Shown: positions 23,490 through 33,874, numbered from the stretch's first letter. The stretch: DNA of 64,000 nt from Schaalia sp. ZJ405 (GCF_011038885.2 NZ_CP064952.1:434001-498000), one strand, 5' to 3'. Numbers and translations: made by a program. The notes: generated by a model not told the origin, from the letters alone.

Positions 23490-24140
23490 GTGACTATTCG
23501 ACTCATTGTCATTGATGATCATGCGATGGTTCGCGCGGGGGTTCGCGCCGAACTTGAGGCATCGGGAGCTGATTTCGAGGTTCTCGGCGAGGCCGCAGAT
23601 GTTGAGGGGGCAATCGCTGCGTGCCACGAGCTGCGACCGGATGTCGCCCTTTTAGATGTCCACCTCCCAGGAGGTAACGGCGGTGGCGGGGCGGAAGTCG
23701 CCGCGTCCTGCCAGGACGTTGAGGGGTTGCGCTTCCTCGCTCTGTCCGTGTCCGATGCGCCCGAGGATGTTGTCCAGGTTATCCGTGCGGGTGCTCGCGG
23801 CTACGTGACGAAGTCGATTACGACACCCGACCTCGTCGAAGCCATTGAACGTGTGGCCGTCGGGGATGCGGCGTTCTCGCCTCGTCTGGCGGGCTTCGTT
23901 CTTGATGCCTTCGGCACGGGTGACGTCTCAATTGGCGAGGACGAGCTGGACCTACTCTCGGCCCGAGAGCAGGAAGTCATGAGGCTCATTGCCCGTGGCT
24001 TCACCTACAAGGAAGTGGCATCGGAGCTTTTCATTTCGATCAAGACGGTTGAGACTCACGTGTCGGCGGTGCTGCGTAAGCTCCAGCTGTCGAACCGTAA
24101 TGAACTCACCCGATGGGCAGTCAAGCGTCACATCGTGTGA
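23490..24140 (+). CDS. NarL/FixJ-family response regulator
   Basis: The 216-residue protein begins VTIRLIVIDDHAMVRAG at a GTG preceded by AAGGAGAACAC. The earlier in-frame codon at 23442 would add 16 residues without support. The receiver domain has the acidic pair DD at residues 9-10, phospho-acceptor Asp56 (LLDVHLPGGN) and a lysine after GYVT. The C-terminal LuxR helix-turn-helix has SAREQEVMRLIARGFTYKEV and SIKTVETHVS. It is co-transcribed with the PspC kinase and probably controls the two divergent membrane genes. Confidence 0.94.
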   Translation: MTIRLIVIDDHAMVRAGVRAELEASGADFEVLGEAADVEGAIAACHELRPDVALLDVHLPGGNGGGGAEVAASCQDVEGLRFLALSVSDAPEDVVQVIRAGARGYVTKSITTPDLVEAIERVAVGDAAFSPRLAGFVLDAFGTGDVSIGEDELDLLSAREQEVMRLIARGFTYKEVASELFISIKTVETHVSAVLRKLQLSNRNELTRWAVKRHIV

Positions 24141-24245
24141 TCTCGGGGTCGTTGGCGTTACTGACGTCGGCGAGTGCCCCGGGTTTCTCGGTACTATCTG
24201 CGCGCTTGACGTGCGCCAGACCGTGCTTCTGTGCCTTGTGAGTAG

Positions 24246-24437
24246 AGGGTTGCCGCACGTGCTTTTTCTCAGCTGCGGGTTCCAGAACATGTTCCATACG
24301 ACGACGCGCTCATCGCTTCGGTTGCCAAGGCCAATGGGATGACTATGGTGACTCGAAATACTCGACATTTTCAACCAATCGATATCGCGGTCATCAACCC
24401 CTGGAACGAGGACATCCGTGGAGATATGTGCGTATAG
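24246..24437 (+). pseudogene. Remnant of a PIN-domain toxin (VapC/FitB type)
   Basis: An open frame between TAG stops at 24243 and 24435 encodes ...PYDDALIASVAKANGMT, then MVTRNTRHFQPI and VINPWNEDIR. This is the typical C-terminal third of VapC/FitB ribonucleases, in which DALIA, the VTRN motif and a closing xxNPW are conserved. No N-terminal part with the first catalytic aspartate is present in the same or adjacent frames, and no antitoxin precedes it. It is therefore a decayed toxin-antitoxin fragment. It would not be found by ORF calling because there is no good start. Confidence 0.6.
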
Positions 24438-24532
24438 GCACAGTCAATCCGGCTTTTCTCAGCGCTTGGGGAGTTGAGAACGCGCTAGAGTAGTCGGGCG
24501 GAAGATTGAAGATCCTGGCACCGGAGGACGGC

Positions 24533-26023
24533 ATGCATCGCATCGGATTTGACCGCAAGAAATACCTGAAGCTTCAGTCTGAGCATATCGCCGCCCGGCG
24601 CGCACAATTCGGCGGAAAACTGTACTTGGAGTTCGGCGGGAAACTCGTCGACGATATGCACGCCTCCCGCGTTCTTCCGGGATTTACCCCGGACAACAAG
24701 ATTGTGATGCTTTCCGAATTGGCTGAGGACGTGGAGATCATCGTTGCCGTCAATGCGAAAGACTTCGCGCGGCGCAAGGTTCGTGCAGACTTGGGGACAA
24801 CGTACGAGGACGAGGTTCTTCGACACATTGATGCTTTCGGAGAGTATGGCCTCAAAGTTGGGTCCGTTGTCATTACGCAGTGGACCGACGATAACAGGGA
24901 AGCGAAAGCTGTGCGGCGTCGCTTCGAGAAACTGGGGATCCGCGTGTATCGCCACTTCCCGATCTCCGGCTATCCCTCCGATGTAGCGCAGATCGTGTCC
25001 GATCATGGGTACGGGAAGAACGAATACATCGAAACGGAACGAGACCTCATTGTTGTCACGGCTCCCGGCCCCGGTTCCGGCAAGATGGCGACCTGCCTGT
25101 CGCAGCTCTATCACGATCACAAGCGCGGTATTCGTTCCGGGTACGCGAAATGGGAAACCTTCCCCATCTGGAATCTTCCCCTCGATCACCCCGTGAACAT
25201 TGCGTACGAGGCTGCGACCGCCGACCTTGATGACGTCAACATGATCGACCCATTCCATCTGGCTGCCAACGGTGTGCAGACGGTGAACTACAACCGCGAT
25301 GTTGAGGTTTTTCCCGTACTCAAGCGGCTGTTCGAGCAGATCCTCGGGGAATCTCCGTACAATTCACCAACGGAGATGGGGGTCAACATGGCGGGCCTGT
25401 CGATTTGCGACGATGAGGCGTGCCAAGAAGCATCGAAACAGGAAGTCCTTCGACGCTACTACAAAGCCCTGGTCGTCGAGAAGAAAGAACTGCTTGATCC
25501 GGTCCAATCCGAACGGATCGCTTTGCTCATGAGCCGCTTGGGGATCAATAAGGACGACCGCCCGGTTGTACGTCCGGCACTGAAAGTTGCGAAGGCAACG
25601 AAAGCTCCGGGTGCAGCGATTGAACTCCCTCACGGGGAAATCGTCACCGGCAAGACATCGGCGCTGCTGGGCTGTTGTTCGGCAATGTTGCTGAACGCGT
25701 TGAAGAAACTTGCCGGTCTTGATGACTCAGTCAAATTGCTTGCCCCCGAATCCATTGAGCCGATCCAACACCTCAAGACCGGTCATCTGGGTTCGCGGAA
25801 CCCGCGTCTGCATACTGACGAGGTGCTCATTGCCCTGGCGGTGTCAGCTAACGGTGATGATAACGCCCGACGTGCCCTAGATCAGCTGGGTGTACTCGGT
25901 GGCTGTGATGTTCACACTTCAACGATCCTTGGGTCCGTGGATGAGGGGATCTTCCGTTCCCTGGGTGTCCAGGTGACGTCGGAACCCGTGTACGCAACGA
26001 AGTCGCTGTACCGCAAGCACTGA
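24533..26023 (+). CDS. DUF1846 family protein
   Basis: The 496-residue protein starts at the ATG after GGAGGACGGC. The opening [19 protein letters not shown] and the segments [20 protein letters not shown] and [10 protein letters not shown] are typical of DUF1846 proteins. The family is widespread in Firmicutes and Actinobacteria and normally has about 495-500 residues, as here. The GPGSGK stretch looks like a phosphate-binding loop, which hints at nucleotide or phosphate chemistry; the reaction is unknown to me. It is monocistronic between a PIN-toxin remnant and pcrA. Confidence 0.9.
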   Translation: MHRIGFDRKKYLKLQSEHIAARRAQFGGKLYLEFGGKLVDDMHASRVLPGFTPDNKIVMLSELAEDVEIIVAVNAKDFARRKVRADLGTTYEDEVLRHIDAFGEYGLKVGSVVITQWTDDNREAKAVRRRFEKLGIRVYRHFPISGYPSDVAQIVSDHGYGKNEYIETERDLIVVTAPGPGSGKMATCLSQLYHDHKRGIRSGYAKWETFPIWNLPLDHPVNIAYEAATADLDDVNMIDPFHLAANGVQTVNYNRDVEVFPVLKRLFEQILGESPYNSPTEMGVNMAGLSICDDEACQEASKQEVLRRYYKALVVEKKELLDPVQSERIALLMSRLGINKDDRPVVRPALKVAKATKAPGAAIELPHGEIVTGKTSALLGCCSAMLLNALKKLAGLDDSVKLLAPESIEPIQHLKTGHLGSRNPRLHTDEVLIALAVSANGDDNARRALDQLGVLGGCDVHTSTILGSVDEGIFRSLGVQVTSEPVYATKSLYRKH

Positions 26024-26187
26024 GACGGTGCCCGATGACGTGGAGTGCGTGACATTTCGTCATCGCGCGGCGCACGTCGGGTGGGTGCTGCCCGGCCTAC
26101 CGGTGATGTGAGCACGTCATGTCGAGTGTGGTCATGCGTGGTGCCATGTCTTCAGATGCAAGAGCCCTGTCTTAGAGTGGAGGAGCC

Positions 26188-29064
26188 ATGACTGATTACA
26201 CCGCACTTCCTGACCTGGGATCAGGCCTCCTCAACGATGGAGACAACGAAGCCGCTTTCGACATGATCCCGACCTACGATGTTGCTCCCGACCGTCCGCA
26301 CGACGGTCAGGGGAGCTGGGCAGACGCGTCCACAACGGCTCGACGTGGGGACATCAACGGGTGGCCGCCGGTTGCACGTCCGGGTGGTGCATCCTATGGT
26401 TTCCCAGCGGATGAGAGGGAATTCGATCCCGATTCTCTCCTCGAAGGGCTCAACGACCAGCAGCGTCAGGCCGTTGTTCATCAGGGGGACCCTCTGCTGA
26501 TCATGGCGGGTGCCGGATCGGGAAAGACCCGCGTGCTCACGCACCGCATCGCGTATCTGCTGGCAACGGGACGCGCCCGGGCCGGACAGATCTTGGCAAT
26601 CACCTTCACCAATAAGGCAGCTGCGGAAATGCGCGAGCGCGTGTCGCAGCTCGTTGGTGATGATGCGAGGCGGATGTGGGTGTCAACATTCCATTCCGCG
26701 TGCGTGCGGCTCCTGCGCTATGAGCATCAGGCGGTGGGCCTGCCGTCCTCGTTCACGATCTATGACGCCCAGGATTCTCAGCGGCTCATTCAGATGATCC
26801 TCAAAGCCGACAACGTTGACGTCAAGCGCTTCACGCCGAAAATGATTGCCGCGAGAATCTCAGATCTCAAGAATGAGCTCATTACCCCGCAGCGATACGC
26901 GGACACGGCGGGAAAAGACCCGATTTCCCGGATCGTCAGCCAGACGTATTCGCAGTATGCCAATAGGCTCGCCCAAGCCAATGCCGTGGACTTCGATGAC
27001 CTGATCATGCGGACCGTCCAGCTGCTCACCGAAAATCCCGCGATCGCTGAGCATTATCACCGACGTTTCCGCCACGTCCTCGTTGACGAGTACCAGGACA
27101 CGAACCATGCGCAATACATGCTGGTTCGCGCCCTCGTTGGCAGTGGAGATGACGGGGTAGCGCCGGGGGAACTCACTGTCGTTGGAGATTCGGACCAGTC
27201 GATCTACGCATTCCGCGGCGCAACGATTCGCAACATTGACGAGTTCGAGCGTGACTTTCCTGGAGCGCGAACAATCCTCTTGGAGCAGAATTACCGCTCG
27301 ACGCAGAACATCCTGTCGGCCGCAAATGCCGTTATCGCAAAGAACGTGGGACGCCGGCCAAAGAACCTGTGGACAGCATCGGGTGATGGTGCGCCGATCG
27401 TTGTGGACACCGCGGAATCTGAGCACGACGAAGCACGATTCATCATCCGCGAAATCGATCGCCTCCACGATGACGGGACAGATTGGGGAGACATCGCAGT
27501 TTTTTATCGAACAAACTCCCAATCCCGCGCAATTGAAGAATTCCTTGTTCGACAGGGAATCCCCTATCGGGTTGTCGGCGGCACCCGCTTCTACGAGCGT
27601 CGTGAGATCAAGGACGCGCTGGCCTACCTCCAGGTTGTGTCGAATCCGGACGACACCGTTGCTGTTCGGCGAATCCTCAACACGCCGCGCAGAGGTATCG
27701 GAGCAAAAGCTGAGGATGCGCTCCTGGCTCACGCGGACCGCTACGGACTTTCCCTGGGCGGAGCTCTTCGCGACGCATGGGTCGCGGCCGGCAGGCCCGC
27801 CGGTGAAGGGGAGGGCATCTCGATTGACGCCGGTGAGCGAGAAGCCCCTGAGCACGCTGTCGGTACCAAAGACATCACTCACGAGGACGAGGTCAACGAA
27901 ACGGGGCGGGAGGTCCAGGGGCTGACTGCTCGCGCTGCGAAGTCTGCCGCGAACTTCTGGGGCCTCATTGAGACGCTTCGCGCGGCCGAGCGGGCCGGCG
28001 CTACCCCCGCGGATCTCCTCGAAGAAGCCCTCGACCATACGGGATACCTCGCTGAGCTGCGCGGGTCTGAAGATCCTCAGGATCAGTCGCGTGTGGAAAA
28101 CCTCGCGGAGCTTCATTCGGTTGCCCAAGAGTTTTCCGCGCTCATCGCAGCTGCACCAGCGCAGTCGGTCACTCCCACTGACGCGGACCCGCGCGATCAG
28201 GCGAACGCTGCGTCGGCGACTCGACCGGCAGATGAGGGGACCGTCGGGGGAGAGGACGCAGACTCGTCCTCGCCAATTGATGAGGACCCGCATCTGGGGG
28301 TGCTGGCGGCGTTCCTTGAAAGGGTTGCCCTGGTTGCTGATTCTGACCAGGTCCCAGATGAGGGACAACGCAGCGGTCAGGTGACGTTGATGACGGTGCA
28401 TACGGCGAAGGGACTGGAATTCCCCGTTGTTTTCGTCACCGGAATGGAGGATGGAACATTCCCGCACCAACGGTCCCTGGGAGAGGCAGAGGAGCTCGAA
28501 GAGGAGAGGCGCCTGGCGTATGTGGCGATTACGCGTGCCCGCAAACGCCTGTATCTCACGCGCGCGGTCGTGCGATCAGCGTGGGGAACTCCCCAAGAAA
28601 TGCCTCCGTCGCGCTTTCTTGACGATATTCCGTCCGAGCTGATTTCTATGCGTCGTGATGGGCCGTCCTGGACCAAACGTCGTTCGGGGTATTCCTCAGC
28701 GGGGTATTCGTCGGGGGCGCGTTCACTGGGGAAAGATCCGTGGGGAGATGCTGATTCCGGTCCGGTTTTCGGTTCGGGACGAGGACGATCGGGCGATCTC
28801 GGGTCGGGGAATTCGCAGAGTCCGCGCGTCGGGGCCGGGCGGCCGATTGTCCGTTTCGGTAGGAGCACGCCCGCGGCTAAGGCAGCACAAGAAGACACCC
28901 CGATGCTCGTTCTTGCGGCCGGTGACCGGGTGCGACATGAAACCCTGGGGACAGGAGTGGTCCTTGGTGTGGAAGGTCAGGGACGGCAGACCGTTGCGCG
29001 AGTGCAATTTGGGACGAAAGAAAAGCGTTTGCTTGTGCGGCTTGCGCCTATGGAGAAGCTCTGA
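26188..29064 (+). CDS. pcrA: ATP-dependent DNA helicase, UvrD/PcrA type
   Basis: A superfamily 1A helicase of 958 residues. It has NDQQRQAVVH and Walker A AGAGSGKTRVL near 105-115, DEYQDTN (motif II), GDSDQSIYAFRGA (motif III), LEQNYRST (motif IV), TVHTAKGLEF (motif V) and YVAITRARKRLYLT (motif VI). It starts at an ATG after GGAGGAGCC. It exceeds the usual 730-780 residues because of a 75-residue N-terminal extension, acidic insertions in the 2B region (about 545-575 and 655-695) and a Ser/Gly-rich tail before a C-terminal Tudor-like segment. These insertions carry copies of CGAGGACGA. It acts in repair and in replication-transcription conflict. Confidence 0.95.
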   Translation: MTDYTALPDLGSGLLNDGDNEAAFDMIPTYDVAPDRPHDGQGSWADASTTARRGDINGWPPVARPGGASYGFPADEREFDPDSLLEGLNDQQRQAVVHQGDPLLIMAGAGSGKTRVLTHRIAYLLATGRARAGQILAITFTNKAAAEMRERVSQLVGDDARRMWVSTFHSACVRLLRYEHQAVGLPSSFTIYDAQDSQRLIQMILKADNVDVKRFTPKMIAARISDLKNELITPQRYADTAGKDPISRIVSQTYSQYANRLAQANAVDFDDLIMRTVQLLTENPAIAEHYHRRFRHVLVDEYQDTNHAQYMLVRALVGSGDDGVAPGELTVVGDSDQSIYAFRGATIRNIDEFERDFPGARTILLEQNYRSTQNILSAANAVIAKNVGRRPKNLWTASGDGAPIVVDTAESEHDEARFIIREIDRLHDDGTDWGDIAVFYRTNSQSRAIEEFLVRQGIPYRVVGGTRFYERREIKDALAYLQVVSNPDDTVAVRRILNTPRRGIGAKAEDALLAHADRYGLSLGGALRDAWVAAGRPAGEGEGISIDAGEREAPEHAVGTKDITHEDEVNETGREVQGLTARAAKSAANFWGLIETLRAAERAGATPADLLEEALDHTGYLAELRGSEDPQDQSRVENLAELHSVAQEFSALIAAAPAQSVTPTDADPRDQANAASATRPADEGTVGGEDADSSSPIDEDPHLGVLAAFLERVALVADSDQVPDEGQRSGQVTLMTVHTAKGLEFPVVFVTGMEDGTFPHQRSLGEAEELEEERRLAYVAITRARKRLYLTRAVVRSAWGTPQEMPPSRFLDDIPSELISMRRDGPSWTKRRSGYSSAGYSSGARSLGKDPWGDADSGPVFGSGRGRSGDLGSGNSQSPRVGAGRPIVRFGRSTPAAKAAQEDTPMLVLAAGDRVRHETLGTGVVLGVEGQGRQTVARVQFGTKEKRLLVRLAPMEKL

Positions 29065-29186
29065 CGGCGAGGAACGACGTGGAGAGCAGTATCACAATCT
29101 AGGACTTTTGTCTCATATACCTGATAGATGATGTGGATCACGCTAATGTTGATTCCCGTCGGACCCCCTGTCAGATGGGATACACA

Positions 29187-30365
29187 ATGGATCTCTACGA
29201 ATACCAGGCGCGAAACCTCTTCCGGGACCATGACGTTCCGGTACTTCCCGGGATTACAGCGACAACCCCCGAGGAAGCCTTTGAGGCTGGACGCACACTC
29301 ATCGACGACGGAGCAACGCTGCTCGTCGTTAAAGCTCAAGTGAAAACCGGCGGACGAGGTAAAGCCGGCGGCGTTAAACTCGCGCGCACTCCCGAGGAAG
29401 CACGAGACAAAGCCGAGCAGATCCTCGGACTTGATATCAAGGGCCACATCGTTCACACGGTCCTGATCGCATCCGGAGCGGATATCGAGAAGGAATACTA
29501 CTTCTCGATTCTCCTGGACCGATCGAACCGACGTCACCTGGCGATGTGCTCCTACGAGGGAGGAATGGACATTGAAACCCTCGCAAAGGAACGCCCCGAG
29601 GCGCTAGCGAAAGTCCCCCTCGACCCTCAGAAGGGAATTGACGAGGACGTGGCCCGCCTCATCCTGAACGAGGCCGGGTTCCCCGAGGAACGGCATGAGG
29701 CAATCATCCCGGTTCTCATCAAACTGTGGGATGTTTACGACGGAGAAGACGCAACGCTTGTTGAGGTCAACCCCCTCGTTACCGCGCCCGATGGACGCGT
29801 GTGGGCGGTTGACGGAAAGGTGTCCTTGGATGACAACGCGCGTTTCCGTCACGAAGCACACGAGAAACTGGTTGACAATCGCACCGAGGATCCTCGTGAG
29901 GCAATGGCGAAAGCTGCGGGCTTGAACTACGTGAGGCTTGAAGGTGAGGTCGGCATCATTGGTAATGGCGCCGGTCTTGTCATGTCGACGCTTGATGTTG
30001 TTGCCCTGGCCGGCAAGGACCTCAACGTTCAGCCCGCGAACTTCCTTGACATCGGCGGCGGCGCATCCGCGGAAGTTATGGCCCGTGGACTCGACGTCAT
30101 CGTCGGAGATGATCAGGTGCGTTCCGTTTTCGTCAACGTCTTCGGCGGCATCACCGCCTGCGACCAAGTGGCCGAGGGAATCGTTGGAGCACTCTCCAAG
30201 CTCGGCGACTCAGCAACGAAGCCGATTGTTGTGCGACTTGACGGGAACAAAGTGGATGAAGGCCGTGCGATTCTCCAGGCAGCCGCACACCCCCTGATTC
30301 ACTTGGAGGAAACAATGGACGGCGCGGCTCGACGCGCCGCTGAACTCGCCGCACAGGCGAAGTGA
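29187..30365 (+). CDS. sucC: Succinyl-CoA synthetase beta subunit
   Basis: The 392-residue protein begins [12 protein letters not shown], the canonical SucC start, at the ATG at 29187; in-frame codons from 29133 precede the conserved region. The ATP-grasp domain includes [20 protein letters not shown] and later [12 protein letters not shown] and DIGGGASAE. With SucD it converts succinyl-CoA plus ADP or GDP and phosphate to succinate, CoA and ATP/GTP in the citric-acid cycle. sucD starts 21 bases downstream, so the two are an operon. Confidence 0.97.
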   Translation: MDLYEYQARNLFRDHDVPVLPGITATTPEEAFEAGRTLIDDGATLLVVKAQVKTGGRGKAGGVKLARTPEEARDKAEQILGLDIKGHIVHTVLIASGADIEKEYYFSILLDRSNRRHLAMCSYEGGMDIETLAKERPEALAKVPLDPQKGIDEDVARLILNEAGFPEERHEAIIPVLIKLWDVYDGEDATLVEVNPLVTAPDGRVWAVDGKVSLDDNARFRHEAHEKLVDNRTEDPREAMAKAAGLNYVRLEGEVGIIGNGAGLVMSTLDVVALAGKDLNVQPANFLDIGGGASAEVMARGLDVIVGDDQVRSVFVNVFGGITACDQVAEGIVGALSKLGDSATKPIVVRLDGNKVDEGRAILQAAAHPLIHLEETMDGAARRAAELAAQAK

Positions 30366-30386
30366 CACGAGAGGAAAGAGAAGAGA

Positions 30387-31283
30387 ATGTCGATTTTTGT
30401 CAACTCGGATTCGCGTGTCATCGTCCAGGGCATGACCGGAGCGGAAGGGCGCAAACACACCGCTCGAATGCTCGCATCGGGAACGCACATCGTCGGAGGA
30501 ACGAACCCGCGTAAAGCGGGAACCTTCGTGAGTTTTAGCTCCGGTGGAGCAGACGATCCCGTGGAGATCCCCGTTTTCGGGACCGTCGCGGAGGCTCGAG
30601 AAAAAACCGGAGCGAATGTCTCCGTGATCTTTGTGCCACCCGCTTTCGCCAAGGGTGCTGCTCTTGAAGCTATTGACGCCGGCATTGAAACGGTCGTCGT
30701 CATCACCGAAGGAATCCCTGTTCACGACTCCGTTGAGTTTGTTCACCGGGCCCTTGAAAAAGGCACGCGGCTCATCGGTCCCAACTGCCCCGGAATCATC
30801 ACCCCGGATGAGACGAATGTGGGGATCACCCCCGCTGACATCACCGGAACGGGACGTATCGGGCTTGTGTCGAAGTCGGGAACCCTGACCTATCAGCTGA
30901 TGTACGAACTCCGTGACATCGGCTTCACCACGGGCCTGGGCATCGGTGGCGACCCGGTTGTCGGGACCACTCACATTGATGCGCTCGCCGCTTTCGAAGA
31001 AGACCCGGACACAGACCTTGTTGTCATGATCGGCGAGATCGGCGGAGATGCGGAGGAACGTGCCGCCCAGTGGATCTCGAAGAATATGACGAAGCCAGTT
31101 GTTGCCTACATCGCGGGATTCACGGCTCCGGAAGGAAAAACGATGGGCCATGCGGGTGCGATCGTTTCCGGTTCCGCTGGAACGGCGGCGGCGAAGGCTC
31201 AGGCCCTTGAGGCTGTTGGAGTCCGTGTGGGGCGCACACCGTCTCAGACGGCACTCATTGTTCGGGAGCTGCTTGGACAGTAG
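30387..31283 (+). CDS. sucD: Succinyl-CoA synthetase alpha subunit
   Basis: The 298-residue protein has the CoA-binding Rossmann domain ([13 protein letters not shown]), [11 protein letters not shown], and GHAGAIVSG with the phosphorylated histidine near residue 255. Its length equals that of the family. AGAGGAAAGAGAAGAGA precedes the ATG directly. It is co-transcribed with sucC and ends 70 bases before a strong terminator, so the genes further down are probably a separate unit. Confidence 0.97.
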   Translation: MSIFVNSDSRVIVQGMTGAEGRKHTARMLASGTHIVGGTNPRKAGTFVSFSSGGADDPVEIPVFGTVAEAREKTGANVSVIFVPPAFAKGAALEAIDAGIETVVVITEGIPVHDSVEFVHRALEKGTRLIGPNCPGIITPDETNVGITPADITGTGRIGLVSKSGTLTYQLMYELRDIGFTTGLGIGGDPVVGTTHIDALAAFEEDPDTDLVVMIGEIGGDAEERAAQWISKNMTKPVVAYIAGFTAPEGKTMGHAGAIVSGSAGTAAAKAQALEAVGVRVGRTPSQTALIVRELLGQ

Positions 31284-31353
31284 AGGCTCTCGCCGCGTTG
31301 GTCACTTGTGATAAGTACAGTGCAGAAACCACGCGCGGATCTTGAGGAACCTT

Positions 31354-31389
31354 GGGTGCCCGCCCGGCCATGTCGCCGGGCGGGCACCC
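31354..31389 (+). terminator. Terminator after sucCD
   Basis: GGGTGCCCGCCCGGC (31354-31368) pairs perfectly with GCCGGGCGGGCACCC (31375-31389) around CATGTC, followed by ACGTTTCTGTG. The 15-bp GC stem is very stable. Confidence 0.85.
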
Positions 31390-31541
31390 ACGTTTCTGTG
31401 CAGGGCCAGCTTATGCGGGATCGGGGCGCAGACAACGGCCTCTGAGAGGAAGGCGAGGGCTGCGGCAACTCATGCGTGGCCGCGCACATTTGTTCAAGAC
31501 CCCGGCGCTTCGCCGCGATCTTCTGCTGAAGTTGCGAGACG

Positions 31542-33119
31542 ATGAACCCGATGACTGACAAAACAACGCTCCACCGGCCTCAGCGCCCTGTGCGGTCGCG
31601 GCCGCCCGCGCAGAAGAAGGACTCCTCACACGTGGAAACCCCTTCCTCGTCTCAGGCGACGACTTCCGTTGTCGAGCGTCCCGTCATCCGTCTGCGGATG
31701 CCCGACGGCTGGGCTCGATCCCTACTTTCCGGGGTGGAGGCAGCGTTCCTTGGCTGGGCTCTATGCACCGTCGCGTCGATTTTTGCCTACTGGACGACCT
31801 CAGAGAACCCGTGGATGGGGTCTGTCACCTGGGAAAATGCCTATCACGCAGGCAGTGATGCGTGGGCGCTGATCCTCGGAGGAACTCTCCACATTGCCAA
31901 CGTGTCCTACCGAGCCCTTCCAACTCTGGGAGGAATTTTCCTCGTCTGCGTGCTTCGCCTCTTCCTGCGATCAAGCCGACACTTTCCACGCGCAGCTTCC
32001 TGGTTCGCAGTCCCCGGGTTTGCAATCCCTTCGCTGCTGTTCGTCGGACTGATAGCTCCGCACGCTCGATGGGTGACAGCACTTCCCGGTGCCCTCCTCA
32101 TCCCGCTGGTCGCGGCCGCCTGGGCTCTTCTTCGCCGCTTTGACTGGGACACGATATTTTCGCGCTTCCCCACCTGGGTGAAATCCGGGATCACGTGGGG
32201 AATCATTGAGGTCATTGGACTGATCGTCGTCTCTGCCTTAGCGGTCATCACAGCAATTCTCATGTCGCGCGAACGTATCGCCGGAATCCACCAGCTCCTT
32301 CTGACAACCTCGTGGCAGGAGAACACCCTGATCATCGGCGCCCAGGCGCTATTCCTGCCATCACTGTGTGCATGGGCGCTGGCCTGGCTTGCCGGTCCTG
32401 GCTTCTGGGTAGGAACCGACGCGTGGCATTCGGTGACGTCCGCTCCCTCAGGGGCGATCCCCGGCTTCCCCGTCCTCGGAGCAATCCCGCAGACAGCACC
32501 GGGCCACGGCATCTGCCTTCTTCTCGTACTTGTCGGCATCCTCCTGGGTGCCCTTGTCGTCTGGCGCAGCGCCCAGTCCACGCTGAAAACCCACATGTAC
32601 GCAACGGGAATCGCGACGATTGTTCTCGCCGTCGCCGTATGGCCGTGGATTGCCTCGTCAACACTCGTCCTCGGGGCACACAGGATGGCATTTCTTGGCC
32701 CCCATGCTGCGATCACGTGCCTTTGGATCGTCCTTGAAGTGGGCGGAGGCTTTGCCCTTGCAGGTCTTGTCGGACACCCGACGTCACGTGCTTTTGTTCA
32801 GCGTCAGTGGGAAATCTCGAAGCTCCCACGCGGAGTTGCCGCCTCGTCCTCGCCACTAATGAACGAGGACGAACCCGCCTCAGCTCACGACGGAACCCAC
32901 AACGAGACCGCAGGCGACGCAGACACCGACGCACCCCCGCGAGACGCTGACAACGCCGACGCTGAAAACGACACGGCTGGGGAGACCCTCGCGGACCAGG
33001 CCGCGCATGACAGCCGGAAGAAGGACCACAGCGAAAGGAACGACGAGGACTCAGACGAGGACTCCGCCGACCGCACTCCCACTGAGAACGTGCGCACACA
33101 GACGGCGGACATCCCGTGA
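31542..33119 (+). CDS. DUF6350 family polytopic membrane protein (PerM-like)
   Basis: The 525-residue protein has a basic N-terminal tail, about nine to ten hydrophobic helices between residues 60 and 420 and a last 90-residue tail very rich in Asp, Glu, Asn, Ala and Thr. Its place between sucCD and purN is the conserved actinobacterial location of DUF6350 (PerM) proteins, which in mycobacteria have been linked to cell division and persistence. The identification rests on topology and synteny. The tail contains two inverted copies of the recurrent 9-mer (32844-32852 and 32864-32872). The stop overlaps the purN start by four bases. Confidence 0.8.
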   Translation: MNPMTDKTTLHRPQRPVRSRPPAQKKDSSHVETPSSSQATTSVVERPVIRLRMPDGWARSLLSGVEAAFLGWALCTVASIFAYWTTSENPWMGSVTWENAYHAGSDAWALILGGTLHIANVSYRALPTLGGIFLVCVLRLFLRSSRHFPRAASWFAVPGFAIPSLLFVGLIAPHARWVTALPGALLIPLVAAAWALLRRFDWDTIFSRFPTWVKSGITWGIIEVIGLIVVSALAVITAILMSRERIAGIHQLLLTTSWQENTLIIGAQALFLPSLCAWALAWLAGPGFWVGTDAWHSVTSAPSGAIPGFPVLGAIPQTAPGHGICLLLVLVGILLGALVVWRSAQSTLKTHMYATGIATIVLAVAVWPWIASSTLVLGAHRMAFLGPHAAITCLWIVLEVGGGFALAGLVGHPTSRAFVQRQWEISKLPRGVAASSSPLMNEDEPASAHDGTHNETAGDADTDAPPRDADNADAENDTAGETLADQAAHDSRKKDHSERNDEDSDEDSADRTPTENVRTQTADIP

Positions 33120-33745
33120 ACGTGACCGTTGAGCCTCTTGCGCCCGCCCGCATCATCGTCCTCGTCTCCGGTGAAGGATCGAATATGCGTGACCTCGTGC
33201 GTGCCAGCCGCGATCAGCGGTGGGGAGGTGACGTCGTTGCCGTCGGAGCAGACCGTCACTGCGCAGCGATCGACTGGGCGAAGCAACGAGGCATGACAAC
33301 GTGGATCCACCCCTTTGCGCGAGGAGGAGATCGGGCCGCGTGGGATCGGGAACTTGCGCAGCTTCTTGCCCAGTCGCGTCCTGACCTCATCGTGTGCGCG
33401 GGATACCTCAAGATGCTCGGTCCGGCGGTGCTCGACGCATTTGGTGGTCGGATCGTTAACACGCACAACTCGTTGCTCCCGTCATTCCCCGGAATACACG
33501 CCCCCGCGGATGCCATCGCTTCGGGAGTTAAAGTCTCCGGTGCGACGCTGTTTTTCGTTGACGAGGGCGAGGACACGGGCCAGATCATCGCCCAGACCGT
33601 CGTCCCTGTGCTGCCCGACGATCACGCGGATTCCCTTCTTCAACGAATCAAAGAGGCTGAGCGTGTCCAGCTTGTCGAATGGGTGGGGCGTCTGATCCGA
33701 GGTGGATGGACGATCTCGGGACGGCGTGTCGAAGTCGGAAACTGA
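33116..33745 (+). CDS. purN: Phosphoribosylglycinamide formyltransferase
   Basis: The 209-residue enzyme has VSGEGSNMRDLV (phosphate loop), AGYLKMLGP, NTHNSLLPSFPG with the catalytic Asn-His pair, and DEGEDTGQIIAQ with the catalytic aspartate. It transfers a formyl group from 10-formyl-tetrahydrofolate to GAR in purine synthesis. The GTG start overlaps the stop of the upstream membrane gene (GTGA), implying translational coupling. Only 129 bases separate it from purH, and those carry a ZTP riboswitch. Confidence 0.96.
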   Translation: MNVTVEPLAPARIIVLVSGEGSNMRDLVRASRDQRWGGDVVAVGADRHCAAIDWAKQRGMTTWIHPFARGGDRAAWDRELAQLLAQSRPDLIVCAGYLKMLGPAVLDAFGGRIVNTHNSLLPSFPGIHAPADAIASGVKVSGATLFFVDEGEDTGQIIAQTVVPVLPDDHADSLLQRIKEAERVQLVEWVGRLIRGGWTISGRRVEVGN

Positions 33746-33751
33746 TACGAT

Positions 33752-33840
33752 GCCTATGGTCGTAACTGGCGAGGGTGGATGACCACCGGGAAGCGACGAA
33801 TAATTCCCATAGGCGCCGCCCGCCTGGGTGCCTGGGCATG
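33752..33840 (+). ncRNA. ZTP (pfl) riboswitch upstream of purH
   Basis: The purN-purH gap contains the pfl hallmark. An outer stem GCCTATGG (33752-33759) pairs with CCATAGGC (33807-33814), enclosing GTCGTAACTGGCGAGGGTGG, ACCACCGGGAAGCGACGA and the separate 3' element CCGCCCGCCTGGG with G-rich pairing. The GTAACTGGC and CCGCCTGGG strings are diagnostic, and purH is the classic target. The RNA senses ZTP/ZMP, signals of 10-formyl-THF shortage, and turns on purine synthesis. Here it may act on purH alone or with a promoter inside purN. Confidence 0.88.
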
Positions 33841-33874
33841 AGCAATACCGACTGAGACGAACCTCGGAGGAAAC

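Noticed and set aside
24141..24245. N-terminal half of the PIN toxin upstream of the remnant
   Set aside because: None of the three frames contains the first catalytic aspartate motif or a start with a ribosome site.
26860..28470. 536-residue open frame antisense to pcrA
   Set aside because: It lies wholly inside pcrA on the other strand, lacks a ribosome site and conserved motifs, and is explained by the codon bias of the real gene.
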